Position numbers and translations under genes: made by a program | Shown here: piece after piece, positions 16,610-24,947 of the stretch | Numbering within the stretch: the first letter of the stretch is position 1 | Layout of the letters: each line of letters starts with the position of its first letter | DNA from: Bog-756 sp963725275 | Lineage (GTDB): Bacteria > Actinomycetota > Acidimicrobiia > Acidimicrobiales > RAAP-2 | Reading direction: 5' to 3' | NCBI GenBank assembly: GCA_963725275.1 | Contig: CAVRXS010000006.1 | Location: forward strand, 558,001 to 622,000 | DNA: 64,000 nucleotides | The notes under the pieces: model-generated | The model's database searches: none | The model's input: only the letters and a program-made list of their open reading frames with translations | What the model was told of the DNA's origin: nothing

Positions 16610-17481
16610 GGTCCTCCCGTTCGGGTCTGTCGGACCTCCGGCTGGAGGGTCCTGGCCGACCGTTCGTCGGCGTCCGGCCAGAACCGGATACGCATCGATT
16701 GGCTCGCGGTCGCGAGCAGGCCGCCAGTGCGCGACCAGAGGAAGGCCGTGCCCTGGCAGTACCCGGCGGCCGCGGCCTGGATGCGGATGTCGCAGAGCAC
16801 CCACTCGGTCGGCTCGAGACGGACCACCCGCAGGGTGTTGTCGAGGCTCCGGGACATGGTGCGCCGCCCGAGGGGCTGGGACACCCCGCCCGAGACGTAG
16901 TCACCGATGATGGCCAGGGTGGCCGCAGAGGGCTCGAGGTGGCCGGGGACCCGGGCCCACAGTGCGCTGGTCGGCTCGCCCGAAGGCGATCCCCCCTCGA
17001 CGATCTGCTCGAAGGTCCGCCCTCGGGCCAGACGGACCTCGATCTGGTCGAAGATCGAGGTCGAGTCGAAATCGGGCAGCCGCCGGAGCGGGCATTCGTC
17101 GGGCGGTGGCACCTCGGGCGGGTGCTCCCAGACACCCTCGGCCCCGAGCGGGTCCGGCTCGCCGAGCGCTGCATTCACGGTCAGGATCTCCGTGTCCCCG
17201 ACCCGACCCACCGCCCGCGCCTGGGTGACCCGCTTCCCAACGGCTGCCAGCGTGACCGACAGGTCGAGGACCGAACGGGTCGGTGCGTACGAGAGGTACT
17301 CCGCGGTGGACCACACGGTCGGTCGGCCCGATCCGGCCTCGAGGGCCACCAGTGCCGCACCGAGGCCGCACCCGCCGAACAGGAAGTGGCCGGGCGTGGT
17401 CAGCTCGGGCACGACCTCGAGCCGCCAGTGGAGCTCGTCCTCGACCGGCTCCATCCCGAGGAATTGCCGTGCGTCGGTCAC
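16606..17481 (-). CDS. TesB-like acyl-CoA thioesterase (double hotdog)
   Basis: About 291 residues. Two hotdog halves can be read: the first with LTTPGHFLFGGCGLGAALVAL and VWSTAEYLSYAPTRSVLDL, the second with ATLAIIGDYVSGGVSQPLGR, RSLDNTLRVVR and GYCQGTAFLWSRTGGLLATASQ, the usual TesB or acyl-CoA thioesterase II layout. Role: hydrolysis of acyl-CoA to acid and CoA. The GTG at 17481 is chosen because the frame upstream overlaps the dehydrogenase and lacks similarity; an ATG at 17454 is an alternative. It lies 58 bp after the acyl-CoA dehydrogenase and overlaps the LLM gene by 4 bp. Confidence 0.82.
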   Translation of the reverse strand: MTDARQFLGMEPVEDELHWRLEVVPELTTPGHFLFGGCGLGAALVALEAGSGRPTVWSTAEYLSYAPTRSVLDLSVTLAAVGKRVTQARAVGRVGDTEILTVNAALGEPDPLGAEGVWEHPPEVPPPDECPLRRLPDFDSTSIFDQIEVRLARGRTFEQIVEGGSPSGEPTSALWARVPGHLEPSAATLAIIGDYVSGGVSQPLGRRTMSRSLDNTLRVVRLEPTEWVLCDIRIQAAAAGYCQGTAFLWSRTGGLLATASQSMRIRFWPDADERSARTLQPEVRQTRTGGP

Positions 17482-17539
17482 CGTGACCGGGCGGAGCCGG
17501 CCTGCCGGCGAAGCACTGCGCTCGACCCCGGAGCGGGAC

Positions 17540-18736
17540 TCAACTCCGCGGCACCTCGGCCCATGGCAGCTCCTTGTCGACCCGGACGTCGCCCGGCAGG
17601 CCGAGGAGGCGCTCGCCGAGGATGTTGCGCTGGATCTCCGACGTACCGCCCTCGATCGAGTTGGCCCTCGAACGCAGGAAGAAGGCGCGTGCGGTCCCCG
17701 GTGGTCCCACCAGACCGAAGCCGTCGGACCGCCGCATCGTGTAGTCGTAGCCGACGAGGGCGTCGGCACCGAGGAGATCGGTGCAGAGCTCGAAGATGCG
17801 CTGGTTGACCTCGGCGAACATCAGCTTGGCGATCGATCCCTCCGGCCCGGGGTTACCCGCCTTGCGGTTCTGGGACGCCCGCATGTTGGTCAGCCGGAGG
17901 ACCTCCGACTCGATCCAGAGGCGCATCAGGCGGTCCCGCTCGACCGCGCCCCGCGGGCGGCCTCCGTTCTGGAAGAGCCGCACCGCCTCGGCGATCGACC
18001 CCGAGCCGCGGGGCGGAGCGCCACCGCCTCCCCCGATGGTGGTGCGCTCGTTGGAGAGGGTGGTCATGGCCACCCGCCAGCCATCGCCGACGTCGCCGAT
18101 CCGATCGGCGTCCGGAACGCGCACCTCGGACAGGAAGACCTCGTTGAACTCGGCCACTCCGGTCATCTGCCGCAGCGGACGCACTTCGACCCCCGGCGCG
18201 TGCATGTCGAGTGCGAAGTAGGTGAGGCCGCGATGCTTGGGGACCAGGGGATCGGTCCGCGCCACCAGCATCCCGCGATCGGCCATGTGGGCGAGGGTGT
18301 TCCAGACCTTCTGCCCGGTGATCACCCATTCGTCGCCGTCACGGACGGCCAGCGTGGCGAGTCCGGCGAGATCGGAGCCCGCACCCGGCTCGCTGAAGAG
18401 CTGACACCAGACGTCCTCGCCGGTGAAGGCACGCCGCAGGAGACGCGCCTTGACCTCGTCCGAGCCGTGGGAGACGACGGTCGGCCCGGCCATGGTGAGC
18501 CCGAAGAACACACGGGCTCCTGGCGACGGGGCTCCCGCCTCCGAAAGGCGCCGATCAACGACGCGTTGGAGGTCCGGCCGGAGCCCGAGTCCTCCGGAGC
18601 CCTCGGGGAAGGAGACCCAGGCAAGACCGAGGTCGAACTGGCGGCTCCTTACCTCTTCGGTGGACGCGGTGCGCAGGTCGAGTTCACCGAGCAGGGCGGT
18701 CGTGCGTTCCTCGACCAGCGCGACGTCGTCCTCCAT
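17540..18736 (-). CDS. Acyl-CoA dehydrogenase
   Basis: 398 residues. Signature 'FSEPGAGSDLAGLATLAVRD' (~113-132) binds FAD and substrate. The C-terminal helix bundle includes 'SRANSIEGGTSEIQRNILGE' and RLLGLPG, close to the family's second signature. The normal length is ~380-400. Family reaction: alpha,beta-desaturation of an acyl-CoA with electron transfer to ETF. In the place usually occupied by the catalytic Glu there is 'ANSIEGGTSE', as in the long-chain or steroid-type FadE proteins of actinobacteria. Operon order is pdxH, this gene, thioesterase, LLM oxidoreductase. The chain specificity cannot be read from sequence alone. Confidence 0.92.
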   Translation of the reverse strand: MEDDVALVEERTTALLGELDLRTASTEEVRSRQFDLGLAWVSFPEGSGGLGLRPDLQRVVDRRLSEAGAPSPGARVFFGLTMAGPTVVSHGSDEVKARLLRRAFTGEDVWCQLFSEPGAGSDLAGLATLAVRDGDEWVITGQKVWNTLAHMADRGMLVARTDPLVPKHRGLTYFALDMHAPGVEVRPLRQMTGVAEFNEVFLSEVRVPDADRIGDVGDGWRVAMTTLSNERTTIGGGGGAPPRGSGSIAEAVRLFQNGGRPRGAVERDRLMRLWIESEVLRLTNMRASQNRKAGNPGPEGSIAKLMFAEVNQRIFELCTDLLGADALVGYDYTMRRSDGFGLVGPPGTARAFFLRSRANSIEGGTSEIQRNILGERLLGLPGDVRVDKELPWAEVPRS

Positions 18737-18783
18737 GGCCAGAACCTTACGGGGATCGGTCGGCTGCCGCGGCGCCGAGGGGG

Positions 18784-19459
18784 TCAGGGTTGCAACCGCC
18801 GGACCACCCAGCCGTCACCCGCGCGCTCGTAATGGACCCGGTCATGGAGCCGGTCCTCCCCCTGCTGCCAGAACTCGTAGGTCCGGGGGGAGACCCGCCA
18901 GCCGCCCCACCACGCGGGACGGGGTACGTGCCTTCCGGCGAACTCGGCCCTGCACGCCGAAACCGCCGTGTCGAGCGCGAGCCGGTCGGCGATGGGCGCG
19001 CTCTGGTGGGACGCATACGCGCTGATCCGGCTGCCCGTGCCGCGGGTCTCGAAGTAGGCGTCCGATTCGCCGGGCGTCGTGCGGGCCGCGCCCCCCTCGA
19101 TCCGCACCTGGCGGCCGAGCACCTCCCAGTGGAAGAGCGAGCGCGGCCTCCGGATTGGAGTCGAGCTCGCGGCTCTTGCGGCTGTCGTAGTTGGTGTAGA
19201 AGACGAAGCCGCCGGCATCGAAGGCCTTGAGCAGGACCATGCGCATCGACGGGCGACCTCCGGCAGTGGCCGTGGCGAGGGCCATCGCCTCTGGTGCGGC
19301 CACCACGGCTGCAGCCTGTCGGTACCAGCGGTCGAACTGGGACAGAGGGTCGGGGTCGACGGTGCGCTCGTCGAGCGGATCGGGCCGTGCGGGCGACGGA
19401 CCGATGCTGCCCGCATCGGGAGAGCCGCCTTCCGGTCCCGTCGGGTCCCCTGCGTGCAT
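18784..19459 (-). pseudogene. pdxH: Pyridoxamine 5'-phosphate oxidase, one frameshift
   Basis: Enzyme of vitamin B6 metabolism that oxidises PNP or PMP to PLP with FMN. The N-terminal part (DPLSQFDRWYRQA, MALATATAGGRPSMRMVLLK, FYTNYDSRKSRELDSNPEAA) is in one frame. The C-terminal part (LFHWEVLGRQVRIEG, SAYASHQSAPI, PRPAWWGGWRVSP, FWQQGEDRLHDR) is in another. The junction is near 19136-19142, where CTCGCTC probably should be CTGCTC. Removing one base gives 224 residues, the normal PdxH length, with every hallmark intact. So either a very recent mutation or, more likely, a sequence error. It lies 47 bp upstream of the acyl-CoA dehydrogenase on the same strand. Confidence 0.88.
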
Positions 19460-19597
19460 GACCCGACCCTAGTGAGGTCGGCCGAACCGACGGAGGCCCC
19501 GGTCATCCGACCGTGGCGTGACGCGATGCGGCCGGGCCGGAACGCGCTGGGCCGGCCCGGACAGGAGCCTGGTCCGCGGCGGTAGCCTCCTTGCGAC

Positions 19598-20800
19598 ATG
19601 AGTGCCGCCATCGACGTCGGAGCCGAGCGCGCGGCAACACCCGGATGCACCCACGTTGCCCACCTCAACAACGCCGGTGCCGCGCTGCCCACCGCCGCCA
19701 CCTTGGACACGGTGGTGGCCCACCTCTACCGCGAGGCGCGGCACGGCGGCTACGAGGCTGCGGCCGAAGTGGCCGACTCGTATGACGCGGTCCGGGTCTC
19801 ACTCGCCACGCTGATCGGCGCGCGCCCCGACGAGGTCACCATCACCGGATCGGACACCCACGCATGGGGCAAGGCGTTGTGGGGGTACGCCCTGGCAGGA
19901 GCGCTCGGCCCAGACCGGCGGATCCTGGTCGACCGCATGGCCTACGACAGCCACTACCTCGGGCTCCTCCAGGTCTGCGAGCTAACCGGCGCCTCGATCG
20001 ACGTCGTCCCGAGCGAAACGGACGGCACGCTCGATCTCGACGCCCTGTCCGCCGCGCTCGGGCGCGGCGACGCCGCGCTGGTCTCGGTGACCCATGTCGG
20101 CACCCACCGTGGACTGGTCAACCCGGTGACCGCTGCCGGCGGTCTCTGCCGGGCCGCCGGCGTCCCCTACTACCTCGATGCCTGCCAGAGCATCGGGCAG
20201 CTGCCCGTCGACGTGGGACGGATCGGCTGCGACGTGTTGACCGGGACCGGGCGCAAGTGGCTGCGCGGGCCCCGGGGTACCGGCATCCTCTACGTGCGGG
20301 CCGGGTTCGCCGACGGCCTGCGACCACCGGGGGTCGACGGCGTCTCGGCGCTCTGGGACGACCCCTCCCACTACCGCCTCCAGCCCGGAGCCCAGCGGTT
20401 CGCCGAGTTCGAGGTCCCGGTGGCACTGCACCTCGGCCTGGGCACGGCCGTCGATCACGTCCTCGAGCTCGGCATCGACGCCATCGCGGCCCGGGTGGCG
20501 ATCCTCGGCGAGGAGCTGCGAGCACAGCTTGGCTCCCTTGCCGGCGTGACGGTCCGCGACGGGGGGAAGGAACGGTGCGGGATCGTGACCTTCACCGTCG
20601 ACGGGTCCGGACCGTCGGACATCAGGGAGGCGGCTCATTCGGCCGGCATCAACCTGTCGGTCAGCGAGGCCTCGGCCGCCCGGCTCGATCTTGCAGCCCC
20701 CGGACCGACCACGGTGGTCCGGGCATCCCCGCACTACTACAACACCGAGGACGAGCTCAGCCAGCTGGTCGACGTGGTGGCGAGGCTCACCCGTCCCTGA
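19598..20800 (+). CDS. Class V aminotransferase-fold PLP enzyme
   Basis: 400 residues, PLP-dependent fold type I, class V (NifS/IscS/EgtE group). Visible elements are HLNNAGAALP (N-terminal substrate loop), YYLDACQSIGQLPVDV (PLP-ring Asp and Gln), and the Schiff-base Lys in TGTGRKWLRGPRGTGILYV. The last segment has 'TTVVRASPHYYNTEDEL', like hercynylcysteine lyase EgtE and related lyases. There is no IscS-type catalytic Cys loop that I can see, so Fe-S assembly is unlikely. There are no ergothioneine genes beside it, so EgtE is only a possibility. It is divergent from pdxH, whose product would be its cofactor. Confidence 0.85.
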   Translation: MSAAIDVGAERAATPGCTHVAHLNNAGAALPTAATLDTVVAHLYREARHGGYEAAAEVADSYDAVRVSLATLIGARPDEVTITGSDTHAWGKALWGYALAGALGPDRRILVDRMAYDSHYLGLLQVCELTGASIDVVPSETDGTLDLDALSAALGRGDAALVSVTHVGTHRGLVNPVTAAGGLCRAAGVPYYLDACQSIGQLPVDVGRIGCDVLTGTGRKWLRGPRGTGILYVRAGFADGLRPPGVDGVSALWDDPSHYRLQPGAQRFAEFEVPVALHLGLGTAVDHVLELGIDAIAARVAILGEELRAQLGSLAGVTVRDGGKERCGIVTFTVDGSGPSDIREAAHSAGINLSVSEASAARLDLAAPGPTTVVRASPHYYNTEDELSQLVDVVARLTRP

Positions 20801-20857
20801 GCGGCCAGGATCGGGGACCAACAGCACGCGTCTGGCTCTGGTGCGGTGGGCGGATTG

Positions 20858-21442
20858 CTATCCGGGGGACGACCGCTTGAAGGGGCAGCCGACCAGGTGA
20901 TCGTCGACCACCCCGGCCGACTCGAGGAAGGCGTAGACGATGGTCGACCCCACGAAGGTGAACCCGCGCCGCTTGAGGTCCTTGGACAGGCGGTCCGAGA
21001 GCTCGGTGTGGGGCGGCACCTCGGCCTGGTCGGTCGGGTAGTTGACCACCGGCACGCCGCCCACCCAGCCCCAGAGGTAGTCCGCGAAACTGCCCTGCTC
21101 CTCCTGCACCGCGAGGAAGGCACGCGCGTTGGTGACCGTGCTCGCCACCTTCAACCGATTGCGCACGATGCCCGGGTCGGCGAGGAGCGCGGAGAGGCGG
21201 TCCTCGTCGAAGGCGGCCACCCGGTGGGGGTCGAAGCCGTCGAACGCCCTCCGGTACCCCTCACGCCTGGCCAGAATGGTCGACCACGAGAGGCCGGCCT
21301 GGGCCCCTTCGAGCAGGAGCAACTCGAAGAGGTGCCGATCGTCGCGTGACGGTACGCCCCACTCCTCGTCGTGGTAGCGGCGCATCGCTTCGGAGCCCTC
21401 CGCCCAACCGCACCGTGCGCCGCTCGGCGGGCCGGGGGTCAT
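20858..21442 (-). CDS. tag: DNA-3-methyladenine glycosylase I
   Basis: 194 residues. Tag hallmarks are all present: RCGWA near the N-terminus, YHDEEWGVPSRDDRHLFE, 'LLEGAQAGLSWSTILARREG', 'GFTFVGSTIVYAFLESAG' and the C-terminal DDHLVGCPFK. The zinc site of Tag uses a Cys and His near the N-terminus and the His and Cys of HLVGC, and these are seen here. Role: base-excision repair of 3-methyladenine after alkylation damage. Single gene, convergent with the aminotransferase gene. Length is normal. Confidence 0.93.
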   Translation of the reverse strand: MTPGPPSGARCGWAEGSEAMRRYHDEEWGVPSRDDRHLFELLLLEGAQAGLSWSTILARREGYRRAFDGFDPHRVAAFDEDRLSALLADPGIVRNRLKVASTVTNARAFLAVQEEQGSFADYLWGWVGGVPVVNYPTDQAEVPPHTELSDRLSKDLKRRGFTFVGSTIVYAFLESAGVVDDHLVGCPFKRSSPG

Positions 21443-21466
21443 CGGGTCACCCTACAGGTGTCGGCT

Positions 21467-21622
21467 GCGGGCACGATTTCTCAGAACGGGTGGCGGGCAC
21501 CACTTCCCACAATGGGGACCGGGGGCGATTTCCCAGGAATTTGGAGATGTCATATACATATGTTCTATACATAACCCATATGCATATGACGTACACGCTT
21601 TTCGGAAATTGGCCACGCCCCC
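21467..21622. repeat. AT-rich imperfect inverted repeat with three degenerate direct repeats
   Basis: Three related units start GCGGGCACGATTTCTCAG (21467), GCGGGCACCACTTCCCAC (21493) and GGGGGCGATTTCCCAG (21521), spaced 26 and 28 bp. They run into TCATATACATATG (21550-21562), a 14-base AT-rich loop and CATATGCATATGA (21577-21589), an inverted repeat with one mismatch. Similarity continues outward: the reverse complement of 21590-21622 again reads GGGGCG...AATTTCC. A 22-base relative (18/22) of the second unit is found at 62508-62529. It may be an insertion-element or MITE remnant, or a regulatory region for the SDR gene at 21675. Confidence 0.55.
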
Positions 21623-21674
21623 TACTCCCAACACCCGTGCGCACGCCACCGCCGGCACCCACTAGAAGAGGGGG

Positions 21675-22454
21675 ATGATCCTCGAAGGAAAGACCGTCCT
21701 CGTAACCGGCGTCGGCGGGGGGCTGGGGCGCGAGTGCGCCGCGGCCGCCCTGCGCGACGGGGCCAACGTCGTGGTGGCGGCGCGCACCGCCGACACGCTC
21801 GGCACCATCGCTGTCGAGCTCGATCCGACCGGGACCCGGGTGGCGTCCCAGGTGACCGACATCACCGATGCCGACTCGTGCGCGGCGCTCGTCGAGCTGG
21901 CACGGGACCGGTTCGGGTCGGTCGACGCGCTGGTCCAGGTGGCCGCCTTCGAGAACGCCTGGGGCGGTCTCTACGACCTCAAGTTCGAGAACTGGCGGTC
22001 GGCGTTCGAGACCAACGTCATCGGCGCCCTCACCGTCATCCGTCCGGCAGCCGAAGCGATGAAGGCCGGCGGAGGCGGGGCGATCGTCCTCATCGGGTCG
22101 CAGTCGATGTTCCAACCGCAGATGCCACAGGGGGGCTACGCCGCATCCAAGAGCGCGCTGTTGACCGCGATGTACTACCTCTGCGACGAGCTCGGCCCGG
22201 ACAACATCCGCTGCAACATGGTGATCCCCTCATGGATGTGGGGACCGCCCGTCGAGATGCTCATGAACTGGCGGGCCAAGAACGAGGACAAGTCGGTGGA
22301 AGAGGCCGTGAACGAGGTGGTCGGGAAGTTTCCGTTGCGGAGGATGACCGAGGACGGCGAGGTGGCCGACGTCGTGGCCTTCTTCGCCTCCGACCACGCG
22401 AAGGCGGTCACCGGCCAGTACCTGCTGGTCAACTCCGGCGAGATGCTCCGATGA
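21675..22454 (+). CDS. Short-chain dehydrogenase/reductase
   Basis: 259 residues. The Rossmann motif is TGVGGGLG (~10-17) and the catalytic pair is YAASK (~155-159), with the Ser in VLIGSQSMF. The C-terminus ends SGEMLR, lacking the usual longer tail. NAD(P)-dependent alcohol/ketone oxidoreductase; substrate unknown. AGAGGGGG lies just before the ATG. Its stop overlaps the next gene's ATG by 4 bp, so it is coupled to the DapB-fold reductase. It starts 53 bp after an unusual AT-rich inverted repeat that probably contains its promoter. Confidence 0.9.
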   Translation: MILEGKTVLVTGVGGGLGRECAAAALRDGANVVVAARTADTLGTIAVELDPTGTRVASQVTDITDADSCAALVELARDRFGSVDALVQVAAFENAWGGLYDLKFENWRSAFETNVIGALTVIRPAAEAMKAGGGGAIVLIGSQSMFQPQMPQGGYAASKSALLTAMYYLCDELGPDNIRCNMVIPSWMWGPPVEMLMNWRAKNEDKSVEEAVNEVVGKFPLRRMTEDGEVADVVAFFASDHAKAVTGQYLLVNSGEMLR

Positions 22455-23527
22455 GCCCGGTCAAACGGATCGTGGTCTGGGGGACCGGGTTCGTGGGCAG
22501 GATGGTCATTCCCGAGGTGGTGCGGCACCCCGCCTTCGAGCTGGTCGGGGTCGCGGTCTCCAATCCCGAGAAGGTCGGACGCGACGCCGGTGAGATCTGC
22601 GGCGTGGGCCCGATCGGGATCACCGCGACCGACGACGTGGAGTCGCTCATCGCGCTTCGTCCCGATGCCCTCGTGCACTACGGGCCGACTGCCGCCAAGG
22701 CCGAGGACAACATCCGTGACATCGGCGCCTTCCTGCGCGCCGGCGTGGACGTGTCCTCGACGGCCATGACCCCGTGGGTGTGGCCGTCCATGTCGCTCAA
22801 CCCGCCGAGTTGGATCGAACCGATCACCAAGGCATGCGAGTCCGGGGGCGCGTCGTGCTTCACCACCGGGATCGACCCGGGCTTCGCCAACGATCTCTTC
22901 CCGATGACCCTGATGGGCCTCTGCAGCGAGGTACGCCAGGTCCGCGCCCTCGAGATCCTCGACTACGCCAACTACGAGGGCGACTACGAGGAGGAGATGG
23001 GCATCGGCAGGCCACCCGAGTACATCCCGCTCCTCGAACACACCGACATCCTGGCCATGTCCTGGGGTGGGACCATCCCGATGATGGCCCACGCGGTCGG
23101 CGTCGAGCTCGACGAGATCACCAGCACGTGGGAGAAGTGGGTCACCGACAGCCCGATCATCACGGCCAAGGGGATCATCCAGCCCGGCGAGGTGGCGGCG
23201 ATCCGCTTCACCATCAACGGTCTGGTCCACGGCGAGCCCCGCATCTGCCTCGAGCACGTCAACCGGTGCGGCGCCGTCGCCGCCCCTGACTGGCCCCGGG
23301 GGAACCAGCAGGACGTCTACCGGGTGGTGATCGACGGCACACCGTCGATCACCCAGGAGACCGCCTTCCGGTTCACCGACGGCTCCGGGCGGGACGCCGC
23401 GGCAGCGGGCTGCCTCGCCACCGGGCTGCGCGCCCTCAATGCGGTCCCGTACCTCAACGAACGCCCTCCGGGCTGGGTCACCGCCCTCGATCTGCCGCTC
23501 ATCCCCGGGGTCGGTACGATCCGCTGA
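22451..23527 (+). CDS. Dihydrodipicolinate reductase-fold NAD(P)-dependent oxidoreductase
   Basis: 358 residues. The N-terminal Rossmann segment is RIVVWGTGFVGRMVIPEV, and later VHYGPTAA, 'TGIDPGFANDLFPMTLMG' and 'EILDYANYEGDYEEEMGIG', a layout I associate with the DapB-like reductases common in mycobacterial and acidimicrobial steroid or lipid clusters, including 2,4-diaminopentanoate-dehydrogenase-like proteins. It lacks the DapB HHxxKxDAPSGTA signature, so it is not the lysine enzyme. Coupled to the SDR upstream (ATGA overlap); an NTF2-like gene follows after 63 bp. Probably part of a catabolic pathway; substrate unknown. Confidence 0.82.
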   Translation: MSPVKRIVVWGTGFVGRMVIPEVVRHPAFELVGVAVSNPEKVGRDAGEICGVGPIGITATDDVESLIALRPDALVHYGPTAAKAEDNIRDIGAFLRAGVDVSSTAMTPWVWPSMSLNPPSWIEPITKACESGGASCFTTGIDPGFANDLFPMTLMGLCSEVRQVRALEILDYANYEGDYEEEMGIGRPPEYIPLLEHTDILAMSWGGTIPMMAHAVGVELDEITSTWEKWVTDSPIITAKGIIQPGEVAAIRFTINGLVHGEPRICLEHVNRCGAVAAPDWPRGNQQDVYRVVIDGTPSITQETAFRFTDGSGRDAAAAGCLATGLRALNAVPYLNERPPGWVTALDLPLIPGVGTIR

Positions 23528-23590
23528 CCGGGTCGGCCCGTCGAGCACGACCGGGCACGGACCGCCGAACCGCCGAATCCAGGAGCGCCC

Positions 23591-24082
23591 ATGACCCCCG
23601 AGGACCTCGTCGAGATCGAACTGATCAAGCGACTCAAATACCGGTACCTCCGCTGTCTGGACCAGAAGCTCTGGGACGAGATCGAAGGCTGCTTCGTTCC
23701 CGAGGTGACCGCCCGCTACGGCGGCGGGCTCTACGAGTTCGACGGCCGCGACGCCATCATGGAGTTCCTGCGCACGTCGATGGGGTCCACCACCATGTTG
23801 AGCAGCCACCGCTGCCACCACCCGGAGATCGACCTGACCGGCCCCGACTCGGCCACCGGGGTATGGGCCCTCGAGGACACGGTCATCCTCACCGACGTCG
23901 GGATCGCGGTGCAGGGGGCCGCCTTCTACACCGACGACTACGTGAAGCGGGACGGCACCTGGCTCATCGCCCACACCGGCTACCGACGCACCTACGAGGA
24001 GCTGGTCCCACGGGGCTCGATTGCCGGCCTCAAGCTGACCGCCGACTGGTGGGCGACAGACGGGCGCTCGACCCTGGGGTGA
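23591..24082 (+). CDS. NTF2-like (SnoaL/scytalone dehydratase-type) protein
   Basis: 163 residues of alpha+beta cone fold: 'LVEIELIKRLKYRYLRCLDQ' helix, KLWDEIEGCFVPEVTARYGG, SHRCHHPEIDL and a last strand GTWLIAHTGYRRTYEEL. In this superfamily a small hydrophobic cavity hosts dehydratase, isomerase or cyclase chemistry. AGGAGCGCCC sits before the ATG. It follows the SDR and DapB-like genes on the same strand and likely acts on the same substrate pool. No function assigned. A second, distinct member of the superfamily is at 40456-40926. Confidence 0.82.
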   Translation: MTPEDLVEIELIKRLKYRYLRCLDQKLWDEIEGCFVPEVTARYGGGLYEFDGRDAIMEFLRTSMGSTTMLSSHRCHHPEIDLTGPDSATGVWALEDTVILTDVGIAVQGAAFYTDDYVKRDGTWLIAHTGYRRTYEELVPRGSIAGLKLTADWWATDGRSTLG

Positions 24083-24104
24083 GCCACCGCCGGGATCCTG
24101 TCGG

Positions 24105-24860
24105 TCAGGACAGCGTGGCCCCGTCGATCCGGATGTCGGCGCCGTTCATGTGGGAGGCCTCGTCGGAGGCGACGTAGGCGATGGCCGCGGCGATCCCGTC
24201 GGGCGTGCCGAAGGGCCCGAGTGGGGTCACCCGCCGGATGAGCTTGATGTCCGCCCCCTCCGGGAGCTGGAACGCCCCGGTGATCGGGGTGTCGATGGCT
24301 CCCGGGCTGATCGTGTTGGCACGGATCCCGGCCGCCGCGTACTCGACGGCGAGCTCACGGGTGAGGGCCAGGATCCCGCCCTTGGAGGCCGAGTAGGCGA
24401 GGGCCCAGGGCTGGCCGGCGTGCGCCGCGGTCGAGGCCAGGTTGACGATGCACCCCTTTGAGGTGATCAGGTGGGGCAGTGCCTCGCGACACACGAGGAA
24501 GGTGCCGGTCAGGTTCACGGCCAGGATCCGGTTCCACTCCTCCAGCGCGAGATCGTGCGAGTGGCCGAAGGAGAGGATCCCGGCCACGTTGGCCACGACG
24601 TCGAGGGAGCCGAGCGTCTCGACCGCCGATCCCACGAGGTACCGGACCCCGTCCTCGGTCGACACGTCGCCGATCTGCGCGGTGACCGATCCCCCGAGCC
24701 CCATGGCCTCGGCCGCCACCTCGGCCAACGCCCCACCGTTGACGTCGACGGCCACTACGTCGGCACCCTCCGCAGCCAGTCGCAGGACCGTCGCACGGCC
24801 GATGCCCGATGCACCACCGGTCACGAGCGCCGTTCGTCCACTGAACCGGTCCATGGGCAT
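24105..24860 (-). CDS. Short-chain dehydrogenase/reductase
   Basis: 251 residues. TGGASGIG (~12-19) binds NAD(P), NVAGI is the family NNAG position, and YSASK is the catalytic Tyr-Lys pair with Ser in NLASTA. The end IRIDGATLS is typical of classical SDRs. ATGs at 24860 and 24854 are both possible; the upstream one gives MPMDRF. It is convergent with the NTF2-like gene and divergent from the serine hydrolase, within a set that appears to be catabolic. Substrate unknown. The long open frame continuing upstream on this strand is antisense to the hydrolase and is not coding. Confidence 0.9.
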   Translation of the reverse strand: MPMDRFSGRTALVTGGASGIGRATVLRLAAEGADVVAVDVNGGALAEVAAEAMGLGGSVTAQIGDVSTEDGVRYLVGSAVETLGSLDVVANVAGILSFGHSHDLALEEWNRILAVNLTGTFLVCREALPHLITSKGCIVNLASTAAHAGQPWALAYSASKGGILALTRELAVEYAAAGIRANTISPGAIDTPITGAFQLPEGADIKLIRRVTPLGPFGTPDGIAAAIAYVASDEASHMNGADIRIDGATLS

Positions 24861-24947
24861 CGCCGCACTGTAGGACGCCGGACGCCGGGGTGCCGTCGCC
24901 TCGTCCCGCAGTCCTGGCACAGCCGTCCTCAGCGCGAGACTGCGGCC

